Source: Dolomitihabitans soli (GTDB lineage Bacteria; Actinomycetota; Actinomycetes; Streptosporangiales; Streptosporangiaceae). From it: a stretch of DNA of 64,000 nucleotides. A program made the position numbers and the translations under genes. The stretch is taken from the NCBI RefSeq assembly GCF_022213955.1, contig NZ_JAKNTW010000009.1:339580-403579 (forward strand), given 5' to 3'. Position 1 is the first letter of the stretch. Each line of letters begins with the position of its first letter. Positions 22,800-31,315 of the stretch are shown here, one piece after another. The notes under the pieces were generated by a model. It saw only the letters and a list, made by a program, of their open reading frames with translations. It was not told where the DNA came from and did no database searches.

Positions 22800-23950
22800 G
22801 ACGGGTTCCCCGCAGGTATACGTGCCTGCACGACGAAGCCGCCGCCCGTCCGCCGGCCCGCGCTGAAGTCGCCGCCCAAGACGTCGACCCGTTCGCGGAG
22901 GCCGGCGAGCCCCCGCCCGCTCCCGTCGGGGAACCCGGCCTGCGAGCCGGAGCCGTCCGTGCTGACCTCCACGGTGATCTCCCTTTCGCGGTGGTGCACC
23001 CGGACCGAGGTGCGGCTGCCGTTGGCGTACTTGAGGGCGTTCGTCAGGGCTTCCTGCACGACCCGGTAGGCCACGAGGTCGGCGCTGCCGGTGGACTCCG
23101 CCGGTGCGCCCTCTTCGGTGAACTCCACCGGTTGCCCGGCCCGGCGGGTCTGCTCCACGAGCGTGAGAAGTCTACCGACGGGTGGCGTCCTGGCCTCGGT
23201 GCCGTGGTCGGGGTTGAGCAGATCGAGCAGGTGCCGCAGGTCGGTGATGGCCCGCCGGCCGGTGTCGGTGACCGCGGTCAGGGCCTGGTCGAGGCGATCG
23301 GGCGCCGCGGTCAGATACCGCGCCGCCTCGGCCTGCACCACCATCGCCGTCACGTGGTGGGTCACGACGTCGTGGAGTTCGCGCGCGATGCGGGTGCGTT
23401 CGGCGGCGCGGGTGTCCTCGGCGACGCGGCGGCGGCGTTCGGCCTCCGCGGCCCGGGTGGAGCGCAGCCACGCCCCGATGCCCCATACGAAGGCCAGCGC
23501 CAGGTAGAACGTCACGAACTCGCCCACAGGTTCGCCCGAACCGAGCTGGAAGAGCGCGACCGCAAGCGGCACGTACGCCGCGGAGAAGAGGATCAGGTTG
23601 GCGCGTCGGCGCCGTTCCAGATGGGCCCCCATGCTCAGCACCGCGATGGCCAGCCCGGTGCCCGCGAGCGAGTGGTAGCCGCGGAGCTGGTCGACGGCGA
23701 AGCCGAGGGACACCAGGGCGAGACAGCCGGCCGGCCACCGCCGGCGTACGGCGAGCGGGAGGCATTCGAGCGCGACCGCCGCGACGGCCAGCACATCGAA
23801 GGGGCGGTGCGGCAGGCCGCCGACCTGCGTTCCGTGATTCTGGAACGCAGGCAGGAACGACGCGGTGAAGAGCAGCAGCCCGAGCGGGAGATCCCGGACC
23901 GTGACGTCGAACCGGTGCCACAGGTCGGGAACCCGCCGTAGACCGATCAT
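22796..23950 (-). CDS. HisKA_3 sensor histidine kinase
   Basis: A 384-residue membrane kinase. About five N-terminal membrane segments (LGLLLFTASFL, DVLAVAAVALECL, LAGTGLAIAVLSMG and others) precede the HisKA_3 dimerisation helix with R-E-L-H-D-V-V-T-H-H-V, then an HATPase domain with NALKYANG (N box), DGSGRGLAGLRERV (G1/G2) and GGGFVV. It phosphorylates the overlapping response regulator. The ATG at 23950 has no clear ribosome binding site and may be leaderless. The stimulus is unknown. Confidence 0.93.
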   Translation of the reverse strand: MIGLRRVPDLWHRFDVTVRDLPLGLLLFTASFLPAFQNHGTQVGGLPHRPFDVLAVAAVALECLPLAVRRRWPAGCLALVSLGFAVDQLRGYHSLAGTGLAIAVLSMGAHLERRRRANLILFSAAYVPLAVALFQLGSGEPVGEFVTFYLALAFVWGIGAWLRSTRAAEAERRRRVAEDTRAAERTRIARELHDVVTHHVTAMVVQAEAARYLTAAPDRLDQALTAVTDTGRRAITDLRHLLDLLNPDHGTEARTPPVGRLLTLVEQTRRAGQPVEFTEEGAPAESTGSADLVAYRVVQEALTNALKYANGSRTSVRVHHREREITVEVSTDGSGSQAGFPDGSGRGLAGLRERVDVLGGDFSAGRRTGGGFVVQARIPAGNPS

Positions 23951-24013
23951 TGGGGAAGCGTAGTGGTGGCGCCGACCCGGCCGGCGCGCCGGTGGCGGAG
24001 TCCGGGGACCAGC

Positions 24014-24080
24014 CAGTGACACTGCGTCATCACTTCGCCAGGGCGTTTTCTTCAGCTGAGGTCATGACGCAGTGTCACTG
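24014..24080. repeat. Perfect 17-bp inverted repeat in divergent promoter
   Basis: CAGTGACACTGCGTCAT (24014-24030) and its exact complement (24064-24080) flank a 33-base spacer. Each arm contains the palindrome CAGTG-N-CACTG, so the region holds two complete dyad sites 56 bp apart. It lies between a histidine kinase gene (minus) and the next membrane gene (plus), which suggests paired operators. Confidence 0.75.
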
Positions 24081-24145
24081 TCGGCGCCACGGAGCAGGAA
24101 GAAGACTGGGGCGGAACTCTGCTGTTCGATCCCGGAGAGCCGCAC

Positions 24146-24380
24146 GTGGACACCCGACCCCTGCGCATTGTGCTGACGGTCGACACGGCCGTCTTCCTGC
24201 TGGTCTGCGCGGCGTTCTTCCTCCATCACCTCGGCGTCGGTCTTTCCCCCCGACGGCATGGAGTCCTGGTCCGCGAACGACCAGTGGCTAATGTGGACGG
24301 CCGCGGCTCTGACCGTGGTGAGTGCTCTGGCGGTTCCGCTGCTCGGCCTGATCACACAGCAGTTGGCTGATGACCGGTGA
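24146..24380 (+). pseudogene. Frameshifted small membrane protein gene
   Basis: From GTG 24146 the frame encodes a first membrane helix (VLTVDTAVFLLVCAAFFLHH). The coding frame then shifts by one base at a run of six C (24246-24251). In the new frame, MESWSANDQWLMWTAAALTV continues with a second hydrophobic stretch and ends at TGA 24378. With one C fewer the product would be about 77 residues with two membrane helices. It precedes a histidine kinase gene. Slippage, mutation or sequencing error cannot be separated here. Confidence 0.6.
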
Positions 24381-24402
24381 GGCCGACCAGGAAGGAGCTC
24401 AC

Positions 24403-25524
24403 ATGACGTCCGAGCAGACCGAGGCGACGCAGGGACAGCTGCGCACACTCAATCTCAACATAGTGTCCGCGTCGCTCTCCGCCGTAGGGGCACTCCTGGT
24501 GGCGATCGATGCCCAGACCTGGTGGCAGGCCGCCGTCCTGGGTCTGGGCTTGATAGCGGCCCAGGTGGCCGTCGCGCGATGGATAGCGGGCAGCATCTCT
24601 CGCGTCGCACTTCCCTGTCTGATCGTCACCGCGGCCGTGTGGCTGCTCGGAGTGCTGGTGGTGGACAGCGCAACGGCGTCCTATGGCATCTCCATCGTGG
24701 GCACCATGGTCATCCACCAGCTGCCGCGCCACCGAGGCGCGGCAGCCCTGGGACTGATCGCCTTCGTCGCCGCAGGGCTCGCGGCGAGGCTGCTGGTCTC
24801 ACACGGGGACGTTCTCGGCATTCTGCTCGAGTACGTCCTCGTCTCCACGGGCGTCGCCGTGGTGGGGGTCGTCCTCACGTCCCTCAACCAGCGGGTCTCC
24901 AGCCTCGTCGCGGAGCTGGAGAAGGCACGAGAACGCGAAGCGGAACTGGCCGTCGCCCGGGAACGCATACGTTTCGCCAGCGACCTGCACGATATCCAGG
25001 GCCACACACTGCATGTGGTGAAGCTGAAGACCGCGCTGGCCCAGAAACTGGTACGCACCGACGCCGGAAGAGCGGAGGAGGAGCTCCGGGAGATTCACGC
25101 CCTGGTCGGCGACACCATCACGCAGACCAAGGAGCTCGCCTACGCACAGCGGCGGCTCAACCTGTCCGCGGAGCTGGAGAACGCCAAGAACCTCCTCGAA
25201 GCCGCCGGCATCGACGTGCGCGTCGACCGGAAGGCCGAGGCCGACACCCGCGCAGGCGAGCTGCTCGGCCAGGTCCTCCGGGAGACGACGACCAACATCC
25301 TGCGGCATGCCCAAGCCGAGCAGGTGCGGATCACTCTCTCGGAGTCCGGCATCACCATCGTCAACGACGGCGCGCGAGAGGACCTGCTTCCCGAACTCAG
25401 CGGACTCGCCACCCTCAGGGAACGCGTGGCGGGCGACGGAGGCGAACTGACGGTGGAGCAGAAGGACGGGCGGTTCCTCACGGCGGCGGCATTCCCGCAC
25501 CTGCGCTCCAAGACTGCCCTCTAG
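24403..25524 (+). CDS. DesK-like sensor histidine kinase (orphaned)
   Basis: A 373-residue kinase with five or six N-terminal membrane helices, a coiled linker (LVAELEKAREREAELAVARE), the HisKA_3 motif S-D-L-H-D-I-Q-G-H-T (His about 202) and an ATPase domain with ETTTNILRHAQ. The last domain has TIVNDG and a short LRERV segment. ATG 24403 is chosen over ATG 24370 because GAAGGAG lies 5 bases upstream. The response regulator that should follow is reduced to a 47-codon fragment 3 bp downstream, so this kinase has lost its dedicated partner. Confidence 0.9.
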   Translation: MTSEQTEATQGQLRTLNLNIVSASLSAVGALLVAIDAQTWWQAAVLGLGLIAAQVAVARWIAGSISRVALPCLIVTAAVWLLGVLVVDSATASYGISIVGTMVIHQLPRHRGAAALGLIAFVAAGLAARLLVSHGDVLGILLEYVLVSTGVAVVGVVLTSLNQRVSSLVAELEKAREREAELAVARERIRFASDLHDIQGHTLHVVKLKTALAQKLVRTDAGRAEEELREIHALVGDTITQTKELAYAQRRLNLSAELENAKNLLEAAGIDVRVDRKAEADTRAGELLGQVLRETTTNILRHAQAEQVRITLSESGITIVNDGAREDLLPELSGLATLRERVAGDGGELTVEQKDGRFLTAAAFPHLRSKTAL

Positions 25525-25527
25525 AAC

Positions 25528-25671
25528 ATGGAAGGGCGACCGATGGCCGACGACGAGGCACTCCTCCGCATAGCGCCGGCCTCGTTGCTCCCGCTCGGGG
25601 GCGAGATCACCGTGCTCGCCGAAGCAGAAGACGGCGAGGCGGCCGTCCAGGCCACGCTGCGTCATCGATAA
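25528..25671 (+). pseudogene. Response-regulator receiver-domain remnant
   Basis: Three bases after the kinase stop, a 47-residue frame reads MADDEALLRIAPASLLPL and then EITVLAEAEDGEAAVQATLRH. This is the beginning of a NarL-type receiver domain (acidic pair, first two strands) and stops just before the phospho-acceptor strand. The rest of the gene is gone. Confidence 0.7.
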
Positions 25672-25718
25672 CTGGTACGTGGTACTCACCGGTAGGCGTA
25701 CATCGTAAACTGACGACG

Positions 25719-25844
25719 ATGCCTCGACCGCGACCCTTCACTCCCGCCGCTATCGCCGGTGCCGCGCCGGCTGTCCTTGACCGCGACGGACTCGCCGGGT
25801 TGACCGCCCTCCCGCATGGCCTGACGGTCGAGCCGCCACCATGA
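25719..25844 (+). pseudogene. TetR N-terminal remnant
   Basis: A 41-codon frame reads MPRPRPFTPAAIAGAA and PAVLDRDGLAGLT, matching the first helix of TetR regulators just before the HTH, and then closes. The TGA overlaps the ATG of the SARP-type gene (ATGA). This is the second truncated regulator in 200 bp. Confidence 0.55.
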
Positions 25845-28800
25845 CCGAGACGCGTCGGACCACGCCAGACCGGCATGAGGTGCGTGTGGGGGTTCTGGGC
25901 ACGTTGGAGGTGACCGCCGACGGTGAATCCGTGCGGGTCGGAGGCGCTCGGCTGCGTGCCCTGCTCATCCGGCTGGCGCTGGACGCGGGGCGCTTCGTCT
26001 CATCGGCGTCGCTCGCGCGGGCGCTCTGGCCGGAGGAGGGTCCCGCCGATCGGGTGCACGCGTTGCAGGCGTTGGCGTCGCGGCTTCGACGGTTGTTTCC
26101 GGAGGGCTCGTTGCGGCAGGGGCCGGGCGGCTACTGCCTGGATCTTCCACAGGATGCGGTGGATGTCATGCGGTTCGAGCGTCTGGCGCGAGAGGGCCGC
26201 CTGGCGCTGCGCGAGGGAGATCCGGGCACGGCCGTACGGCGACTGCGCGAAGCGTTGGGGTTGTGGCGGGATGCGGCTCTGTCCGAGGTCGCCCTGATGC
26301 CGGTCGCGGCACGGCTGCACGAGCTGCGGCTAGCCGCGATCGAAGATCGGGTGACGGCTGAATTCCAGCTTTCAACGGATCTTTCGGCCGTGGTGGCGGA
26401 GCTGGAAGAGCTGGTGGCCGCCCATCCTCTGCGGGAACGGCTGCGTGGCCTGCTGATCAAGGCGCTCCACGCGCTGGGCAGGCAGGCCGAGGCGCTGGCC
26501 GCTTATGAGCACTTTCGCGTTCTCCTCGCCGAGGAACTGGGGGCCGACCCGGGACGGGAGCTGCAGGAGATCCATCTCGCGGTCCTTCGCGGCGAACGGG
26601 CGGCGCCGGGCGGCAGGCCACGCGGCAATCTGCGTACGCCGCTGACCAGTTTCGTCGGGCGCGCCGACGAGCGGGCAAGGATCGCCGCACGGCTACGAGA
26701 AGACCGGTTGGTCACCCTCGTGGGCCCCGGCGGCGTCGGCAAGAGCCGGCTCGCGACCCAGATCGCCCGCGATCTGGCCGCCGACGTGCCCGGCGGAGTG
26801 TGGCTGGTGGAGTTGGCGCCGGTAGCCGATCCGGCTGACCTTCCCCAGACTCTCGCCGGCGCGCTGGGGTTGACCCAGGCCGGCCGGCTGGCCGACACGC
26901 TTCCCGCCGCCGACATCGTGGTGGTGCTGGACAACTGCGAGCACCTGATCGACGCGGCGGCGCGGTTGGTGGAAGACCTGCTCGGGAGTTGTCCCCAGCT
27001 CCGTGTGCTGGCCACCAGCCGCGAACCTCTCGGCATCCTCGGCGAGGCCCTGTGCCCGGTTGCGCCGCTTCGACCCGGAGAGGGGGTCCGGCTGCTGGCC
27101 GACCGCGCGAAAGCCGTACGGGCCGAGTTCGCGGTCACTGACGCCAACGCCGCAGACCTGGCCGAGATCTGCGACCGTTTGGACGGGCTGCCGCTGGCGA
27201 TCGAGCTGGCCGCGGCCCGGCTGCGGTACCTGACCGTCGAACAGTTGGCGGCAGGGCTGGCCAACCGGTTCCAGATGCTCACCGGAGGCAGCCGTACGGC
27301 GCTGCCGCGACATCGGACCCTTCGCGCCGTCGTGGCCTGGAGCTGGGACCTGCTCCCCGACGACGAGCGCCGGACGGCGGAACGGCTGGCGGTGTTCCCC
27401 GGCTCGTTCACGCCGCAGGCGGCGACTCGGGTGTGCGGTCACGAAGCGGTGGACGCGCTGGCGGACAAGTCGCTGCTCCAGTTCGTCGGCGGCGCCGAAC
27501 CGCGGTACCGGATGCTGGAGACGATCCGGGAGTACGGTCTGGAACGGCTCGCCGAGACGGGCGAGATCACCAGGGCCAGGGCTGCACACGCCGCATACTT
27601 TCTCGACCTCGCCGAACGCGCCGAACCTCCGGCGCTGATGGCGGAGCGGGACAGTCTCCGCGCCGCCGTGTATTTCGCCTGCGATACCGCCGACGCCGAT
27701 ACCGCGGTGCGGCTGGCCGCGGCGCTCGGCTATTTCTGGACGATCAGCGAGGATCACGCCGAGGTCGCCGGCCGGTTGCGCGCCGTGCTCGCCGTTGCGG
27801 ACGATGCCGAGGTGGCGGTCGTCTACCTCCTCAACACCGTCCTGTCCGGCGAACTCGCGCAGGCGAAAGCCGACGCCGGAAGGTTCCTGGCGCTGGCCCG
27901 CGCCGAAGGCGCCGACCCGGCGTCCACGGTCTTGATCGAGGCCATGGTCGCGTTGATCTGCGGCGATGCCACCGCGGGGCTGGCCGCGATCGATGAACCA
28001 CCCTCCGACTCCTACCCGCGGTCGCGGGCGATGTCGTGGTTCGTCCGCTCCTTCCTGGACGGCACCCTCGGCGACATGGCGGCCATGCGCCGCGACCTCC
28101 TGGCCGCGACGGCGGCGTTCCGGGAGGCCGGTGAGCGGTGGGGGCTGGCCATGTCGCTGAGCCATCTGGCGTTCGCGCAGTCCACGCTGGGTGACTTCGA
28201 TGAGAGCGTCGCCTCGTTGGCGGAGTCGATCGCGCTGACCCGCGACCTCGGCGCCGACGAGGTCCGGCAGGTCTGGCTGTCGATGATCCGCATTCACACA
28301 GGAGACGTCGGCAACGCGCGCACCGAGCTGCTCGACATGGTCACCAGCAACCTGCCCGCCCACCAGCTCGGCGTGTCCCGCGTCCTCCTGGCCAACCTGG
28401 CCCGATACGACGGTGACCTCGACACGGCCGCGCGGTACCTCGACGACGCGGCCCGCCACCGTACGGCCTCACGCGACCCGTCCCTCCCCGTCCTGCTCCA
28501 GCTGGCGACCGCGCAGCTGGAGACGGCCAGGGGCGACCTCGAGTCGGCGCGGCGGCGACTGGCACAGGCGCTGGCCCTCGCCGAGCAGAGCAGGGACATG
28601 CCGCTGGTGGCGCTGGTCGTCGTCGGGGTGGCAGGGCTGCGCCGCGCCGCGCCCGGCGCCGCCACGAAACTGCTCGGCGCCGCGCACGCGCTGCGCGGCG
28701 GCGCCGACACCCGCCACCCCGATGTCGTACGGCTGGCGCACGACCTGCATGCCCACCTGGGTGAACGCTACCGTGACGCCTACGACCGGGGTCGCCGCCT

Positions 28801-28852
28801 CGATCGCGGGGTGGCGCTCGCCCTGGCCCGAGCCGCCGTGCAGGCGGGTTGA
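25841..28852 (+). CDS. AfsR/SARP-family transcriptional activator (BTAD, NB-ARC, TPR)
   Basis: A 1003-residue activator. The N-terminal OmpR-type winged helix (about 15-100) and bacterial transcriptional activation domain (about 105-250; with EALGLWRDAALSEV and LIKALHALGRQAEALAAYEH) are followed by an NB-ARC-like ATPase. Walker A is G-P-G-G-V-G-K-S-R (about 297), Walker B VVVLDNCEHL, and LDGLPLAIELAAARL is the GLPL motif. The C-terminal third is TPR-like. Such proteins switch on secondary-metabolism or stress genes in response to ATP-dependent conformational change. ATG 25841 overlaps the preceding TetR remnant. No biosynthetic cluster is next to it in this window. Confidence 0.93.
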   Translation: MTETRRTTPDRHEVRVGVLGTLEVTADGESVRVGGARLRALLIRLALDAGRFVSSASLARALWPEEGPADRVHALQALASRLRRLFPEGSLRQGPGGYCLDLPQDAVDVMRFERLAREGRLALREGDPGTAVRRLREALGLWRDAALSEVALMPVAARLHELRLAAIEDRVTAEFQLSTDLSAVVAELEELVAAHPLRERLRGLLIKALHALGRQAEALAAYEHFRVLLAEELGADPGRELQEIHLAVLRGERAAPGGRPRGNLRTPLTSFVGRADERARIAARLREDRLVTLVGPGGVGKSRLATQIARDLAADVPGGVWLVELAPVADPADLPQTLAGALGLTQAGRLADTLPAADIVVVLDNCEHLIDAAARLVEDLLGSCPQLRVLATSREPLGILGEALCPVAPLRPGEGVRLLADRAKAVRAEFAVTDANAADLAEICDRLDGLPLAIELAAARLRYLTVEQLAAGLANRFQMLTGGSRTALPRHRTLRAVVAWSWDLLPDDERRTAERLAVFPGSFTPQAATRVCGHEAVDALADKSLLQFVGGAEPRYRMLETIREYGLERLAETGEITRARAAHAAYFLDLAERAEPPALMAERDSLRAAVYFACDTADADTAVRLAAALGYFWTISEDHAEVAGRLRAVLAVADDAEVAVVYLLNTVLSGELAQAKADAGRFLALARAEGADPASTVLIEAMVALICGDATAGLAAIDEPPSDSYPRSRAMSWFVRSFLDGTLGDMAAMRRDLLAATAAFREAGERWGLAMSLSHLAFAQSTLGDFDESVASLAESIALTRDLGADEVRQVWLSMIRIHTGDVGNARTELLDMVTSNLPAHQLGVSRVLLANLARYDGDLDTAARYLDDAARHRTASRDPSLPVLLQLATAQLETARGDLESARRRLAQALALAEQSRDMPLVALVVVGVAGLRRAAPGAATKLLGAAHALRGGADTRHPDVVRLAHDLHAHLGERYRDAYDRGRRLDRGVALALARAAVQAG

Positions 28853-28927
28853 TCGTTACACGGCGTCGTCCATCGCCTTCGTTCGGGTGCAGGTGGCCGC
28901 CGGCGTCGAAAGCGACCGCTATCGATC

Positions 28928-30124
28928 TCACCAGGGTGATATCTCCCCGACGGAGTCGACGCAGTGGGTTTCCGGGACGTGGGCGACGGCGTCGTAGGCG
29001 TCGCAGATCGGCAGGTCCATGAAGTAGTCCAGCATGCGGATGCGCTGGAAGGCCTCCGGCTGGTCCGCAGTGCGAAGGTCGGCGACCGCCAACGGCGTCT
29101 GGGCGTCGAAGACCGTTTCGATGCAGTCGGGGGTGAGCGGCGGCAGCGGCACGTCCCGCGACTCGATCCCGAGAGGATGATCGGGCGCGACCTGGCCGCT
29201 CGCGGTGCGGCCGCGGCTGCTGGTGGCCGCGATGGACACGTAGCCGTCGCCAAGCGCCCGAGCCAGGTGGTGGCCCTGCGGGAACAGTCCGAAATCGCCC
29301 TCGTGCTCGATGACCGTCTTGCGGATGTGGGTGTTGTGGGTCGCCACCACGACCCGATGGCCCTCCTCGACCAGGCGCAGCACGGATTCGGCCGCGAAGG
29401 CGTCCAGGCATGCCGTACCCACGGCCAGGCCGCGCCCGGCGAGGTCGCGATACCCGTGATCCAGATACCAGGCGCTACGCAGGTGCCGGAGTGCGGCGGC
29501 GTGCGCGGTCGCGCGGCCCTGGCCGCGCTGATATCCGGTCATGGTCTCCATGCGGACCATCAGTCGGCTGATGATGGCGGTCACCTCGTCCTGTACGGCC
29601 GGCGCCCGCCTCGCGTAGTCCATGGCGGCCTTCATGCTGGGCACGTCACGCTCGCCACCGAGCAGCCGGAAGGCGGCCTCGGCCAGGGGCAGCGCGTCCG
29701 GATCCGCAGCACGCAGATAGGTCAGGACCTCTCCGAGCGCGGTGCGAGAGGAGCCGCCGAGCCCTCCGGCGAAGCGAACCTTGTGCTCCCGCATCCAGGT
29801 CAGCAGGTCGTGCATTTCCCGGCAGTCGCCCATGCCGTGGTCCATGCCGCGGGCAGCAGCCTCCTGGACGGTCCCGGGTCCGCCCTGGACCCACGCGTCG
29901 ATGGCCTGCGCCTCGGTGAACGGCGCCTCGAACGCCAAGACCGTGAAACCGCACTGCTCGACCAGGAACCGCAGCAGGCGATGCCGTACCAGGTAGAACT
30001 CGCGGACGAGATGGGCGCTCTCCCCGATCGCGACCACCCGCGCATCCGCGACCAGCTTCCGCAGGGGTTCCAGGTCGTCCAGAGACGCCATCGGGTCCAA
30101 GGACTGCGCGGAGATGATGTTCAT
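28928..30124 (-). CDS. Erythromycin esterase family protein
   Basis: A 398-residue homologue of the EreA/EreB/succinoglycan-biosynthesis esterase superfamily. Key conserved segments: AIGESAHLVREFYLVRHRL, VLAFEAPFTEAQAID, ARGMDHGMGDCREMHDLLTWM, ATAHAAALRHLRSA and VVVATHNTHIRKT, with the His and Glu positions used as general base in Ere enzymes. Macrolide esterase activity is possible; most family members have unknown substrates. ATG 30124 starts MNIISAQSLDPMASLDDLEP; the open frame upstream is an ABC-ATPase remnant and not part of this protein. It converges on the SARP gene. Confidence 0.85.
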   Translation of the reverse strand: MNIISAQSLDPMASLDDLEPLRKLVADARVVAIGESAHLVREFYLVRHRLLRFLVEQCGFTVLAFEAPFTEAQAIDAWVQGGPGTVQEAAARGMDHGMGDCREMHDLLTWMREHKVRFAGGLGGSSRTALGEVLTYLRAADPDALPLAEAAFRLLGGERDVPSMKAAMDYARRAPAVQDEVTAIISRLMVRMETMTGYQRGQGRATAHAAALRHLRSAWYLDHGYRDLAGRGLAVGTACLDAFAAESVLRLVEEGHRVVVATHNTHIRKTVIEHEGDFGLFPQGHHLARALGDGYVSIAATSSRGRTASGQVAPDHPLGIESRDVPLPPLTPDCIETVFDAQTPLAVADLRTADQPEAFQRIRMLDYFMDLPICDAYDAVAHVPETHCVDSVGEISPW

Positions 30125-30166
30125 GAGTGCCGCCCGTCGGCCATGAGCGCGAGCGGGGCGACGACG

Positions 30167-30345
30167 AGGAGCCACCCGGGTGAGGCCGGCCGGGTCCTCG
30201 GGCCGGACGGCGATGGTCTGGCCGCCGAGGATCTGCTTGCGCTCGGACGGCGTGCCGTGTGCGACGCGCCCGGTCGTACCGCAGACGGCACTGTGGCTTT
30301 CCCGAACCGTTTGACCAGGCCCTCTGCTTGAAACGCGTAGTTCAT
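30167..30345 (-). pseudogene. Remnant of DrrA-like ABC transporter ATPase
   Basis: ATG 30345 starts MNYAFQAEGLVKRFGKA, the characteristic N-terminus of daunorubicin-resistance-type (DrrA) ATPases. After about 17 codons the homology breaks. In another frame at about 30271-30167 the sequence GRVAHGTPSERKQILGG followed by QTIAVRPEDPAGLTRVA matches the C-terminal part after the D- and H-loops. Walker A, signature and Walker B are all deleted. The erythromycin esterase gene lies immediately downstream, so a resistance-type cassette may once have stood here. Confidence 0.6.
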
Positions 30346-30398
30346 GAAGGACAGCCTGCGCAGCGGCCTTCACATATCCCGCGCAAACCACTCACAAA

Positions 30399-30417
30399 CT
30401 CCCACGCCTTGTGGGAG
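30399..30417. terminator. Short hairpin
   Basis: CTCCCAC and GTGGGAG form a perfect 7-bp stem with a 5-base loop, in a 220-bp stretch between the ABC remnant and the lipoprotein remnant that is otherwise empty. Confidence 0.35.
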
Positions 30418-30640
30418 CACTTGCACGGCCCCGTAGAACCCGCTCCTGGAAGCCAATCGGCAGGGCTGCGGCTGGGTAACGCAGCTGCCGCAGCCCCCCG
30501 CCGGTCGGGTGAAGTCATACGTGACGGCCGGTCTCCCATCATGTGATGAAACGATGACAACGCGGTTGATCTGTGGATTCGTTTGCTTGCCTGATGGTCA
30601 CGCAATCGACGAACCTCTCTCCTGGCTCCCCGTTTCCCCT

Positions 30641-30780
30641 ATGTCCACTGGCCGCCGTCGTGCCGGAGTGATCCTGGCCGTGGCTGTCGCGGTCGGGGTC
30701 ACGCTCGCGGGTTGCGGCGCGTCCACCGCCTCCTCCGGCAACGGACAGGATGGTCGAGGCTCCGCGCTGGACGTCGATCG
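30641..30780 (+). pseudogene. Lipoprotein signal-peptide remnant
   Basis: ATG 30641 begins MSTGRRRAGVILAVAVAVGV followed by T-L-A-G-C-G, a classic lipobox, then a Ser/Gly-rich linker. The frame then runs antisense into the nitroreductase gene whose stop is at 30781, so the mature domain is missing. A deletion has joined the 5' end of a lipoprotein gene to the end of the opposite-strand gene. Confidence 0.5.
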
Positions 30781-31155
30781 TCAGCCTGCGACCAGGTCCA
30801 TACGGAGGAACTCGGTGATGCGGAGCACCTTCGGTGGGCGTGTCACCTCATCGGAGAGGGCCTGGAACGCCTCGTCTTCCCCGACGAGGCGTGGGGCGGC
30901 GAGTTCCATCTCTCTCCCGCCGACCCGGAGCCGCGCGCCGTCGGCTGCCAGGACGTTCTGCACCCAGTCCGAGCGCGATCCATACACCAGAACGAACAGG
31001 TAGCCGCCGTCGACAGGATGCGCATCGAGCGGCGTGCGGTACGTCACGCCAGAGATGCGACCGACGTGAGTCAGCACCGGCCACTTCCCGCCCGCGATCG
31101 CGCGAGGGTTGAACACCCGCTTGTTCACGTGCCCCCACCATTTCGGCATCGGCAT
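30781..31155 (-). CDS. Nitroreductase/F420-dependent oxidoreductase family protein
   Basis: A 124-residue split-barrel protein of the Ddn/DUF385-like family. Typical stretches are WPVLTHVGRISGVTYRTPLD, YLFVLVYGSRSDWVQNVLAAD and a C-terminal helix with PPKVLRITEFLRMDL. Probably F420- or FMN-dependent. The ATG at 31155 has AGAAGGAG 8 bases upstream; ATG 31149 is an alternative. It is divergent from a TetR whose promoter carries three operators, so induction by a xenobiotic-like ligand is plausible. Confidence 0.87.
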   Translation of the reverse strand: MPMPKWWGHVNKRVFNPRAIAGGKWPVLTHVGRISGVTYRTPLDAHPVDGGYLFVLVYGSRSDWVQNVLAADGARLRVGGREMELAAPRLVGEDEAFQALSDEVTRPPKVLRITEFLRMDLVAG

Positions 31156-31233
31156 CGGGAATCTCCTTCTCTCGCGCCGGCGGGGCGCGTCGTAGGTCAG
31201 ACGTTCTCCCGTCTAATGCCCGGCCCGGGAGGA

Positions 31234-31284
31234 CTTACATCTGTAAGGTGGCTTACGTATGTAAGGCTGACTTACGCTTGTAAG
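31234..31284. promoter_or_regulatory. Three tandem CTTAC-N4-GTAAG operators
   Basis: CTTACATCTGTAAG (31234-31247), CTTACGTATGTAAG (31252-31265) and CTTACGCTTGTAAG (31271-31284) share perfect 5-bp arms with 4-bp centres and are spaced 18 and 19 bp start to start. They fill the gap between the divergent nitroreductase and tetR genes. The spacing would stack dimers on nearly one face of the helix, suggesting cooperative binding. Confidence 0.85.
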
Positions 31285-31315
31285 GTTGTCAACCCACCCA
31301 TACCCCGGAGCCGTC

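Noticed and set aside
24014-24080. Perfect inverted repeat as ends of an insertion sequence
   Set aside because: Only 33 bp separate the arms, there is no transposase and no target duplication, and it lies in a divergent promoter.
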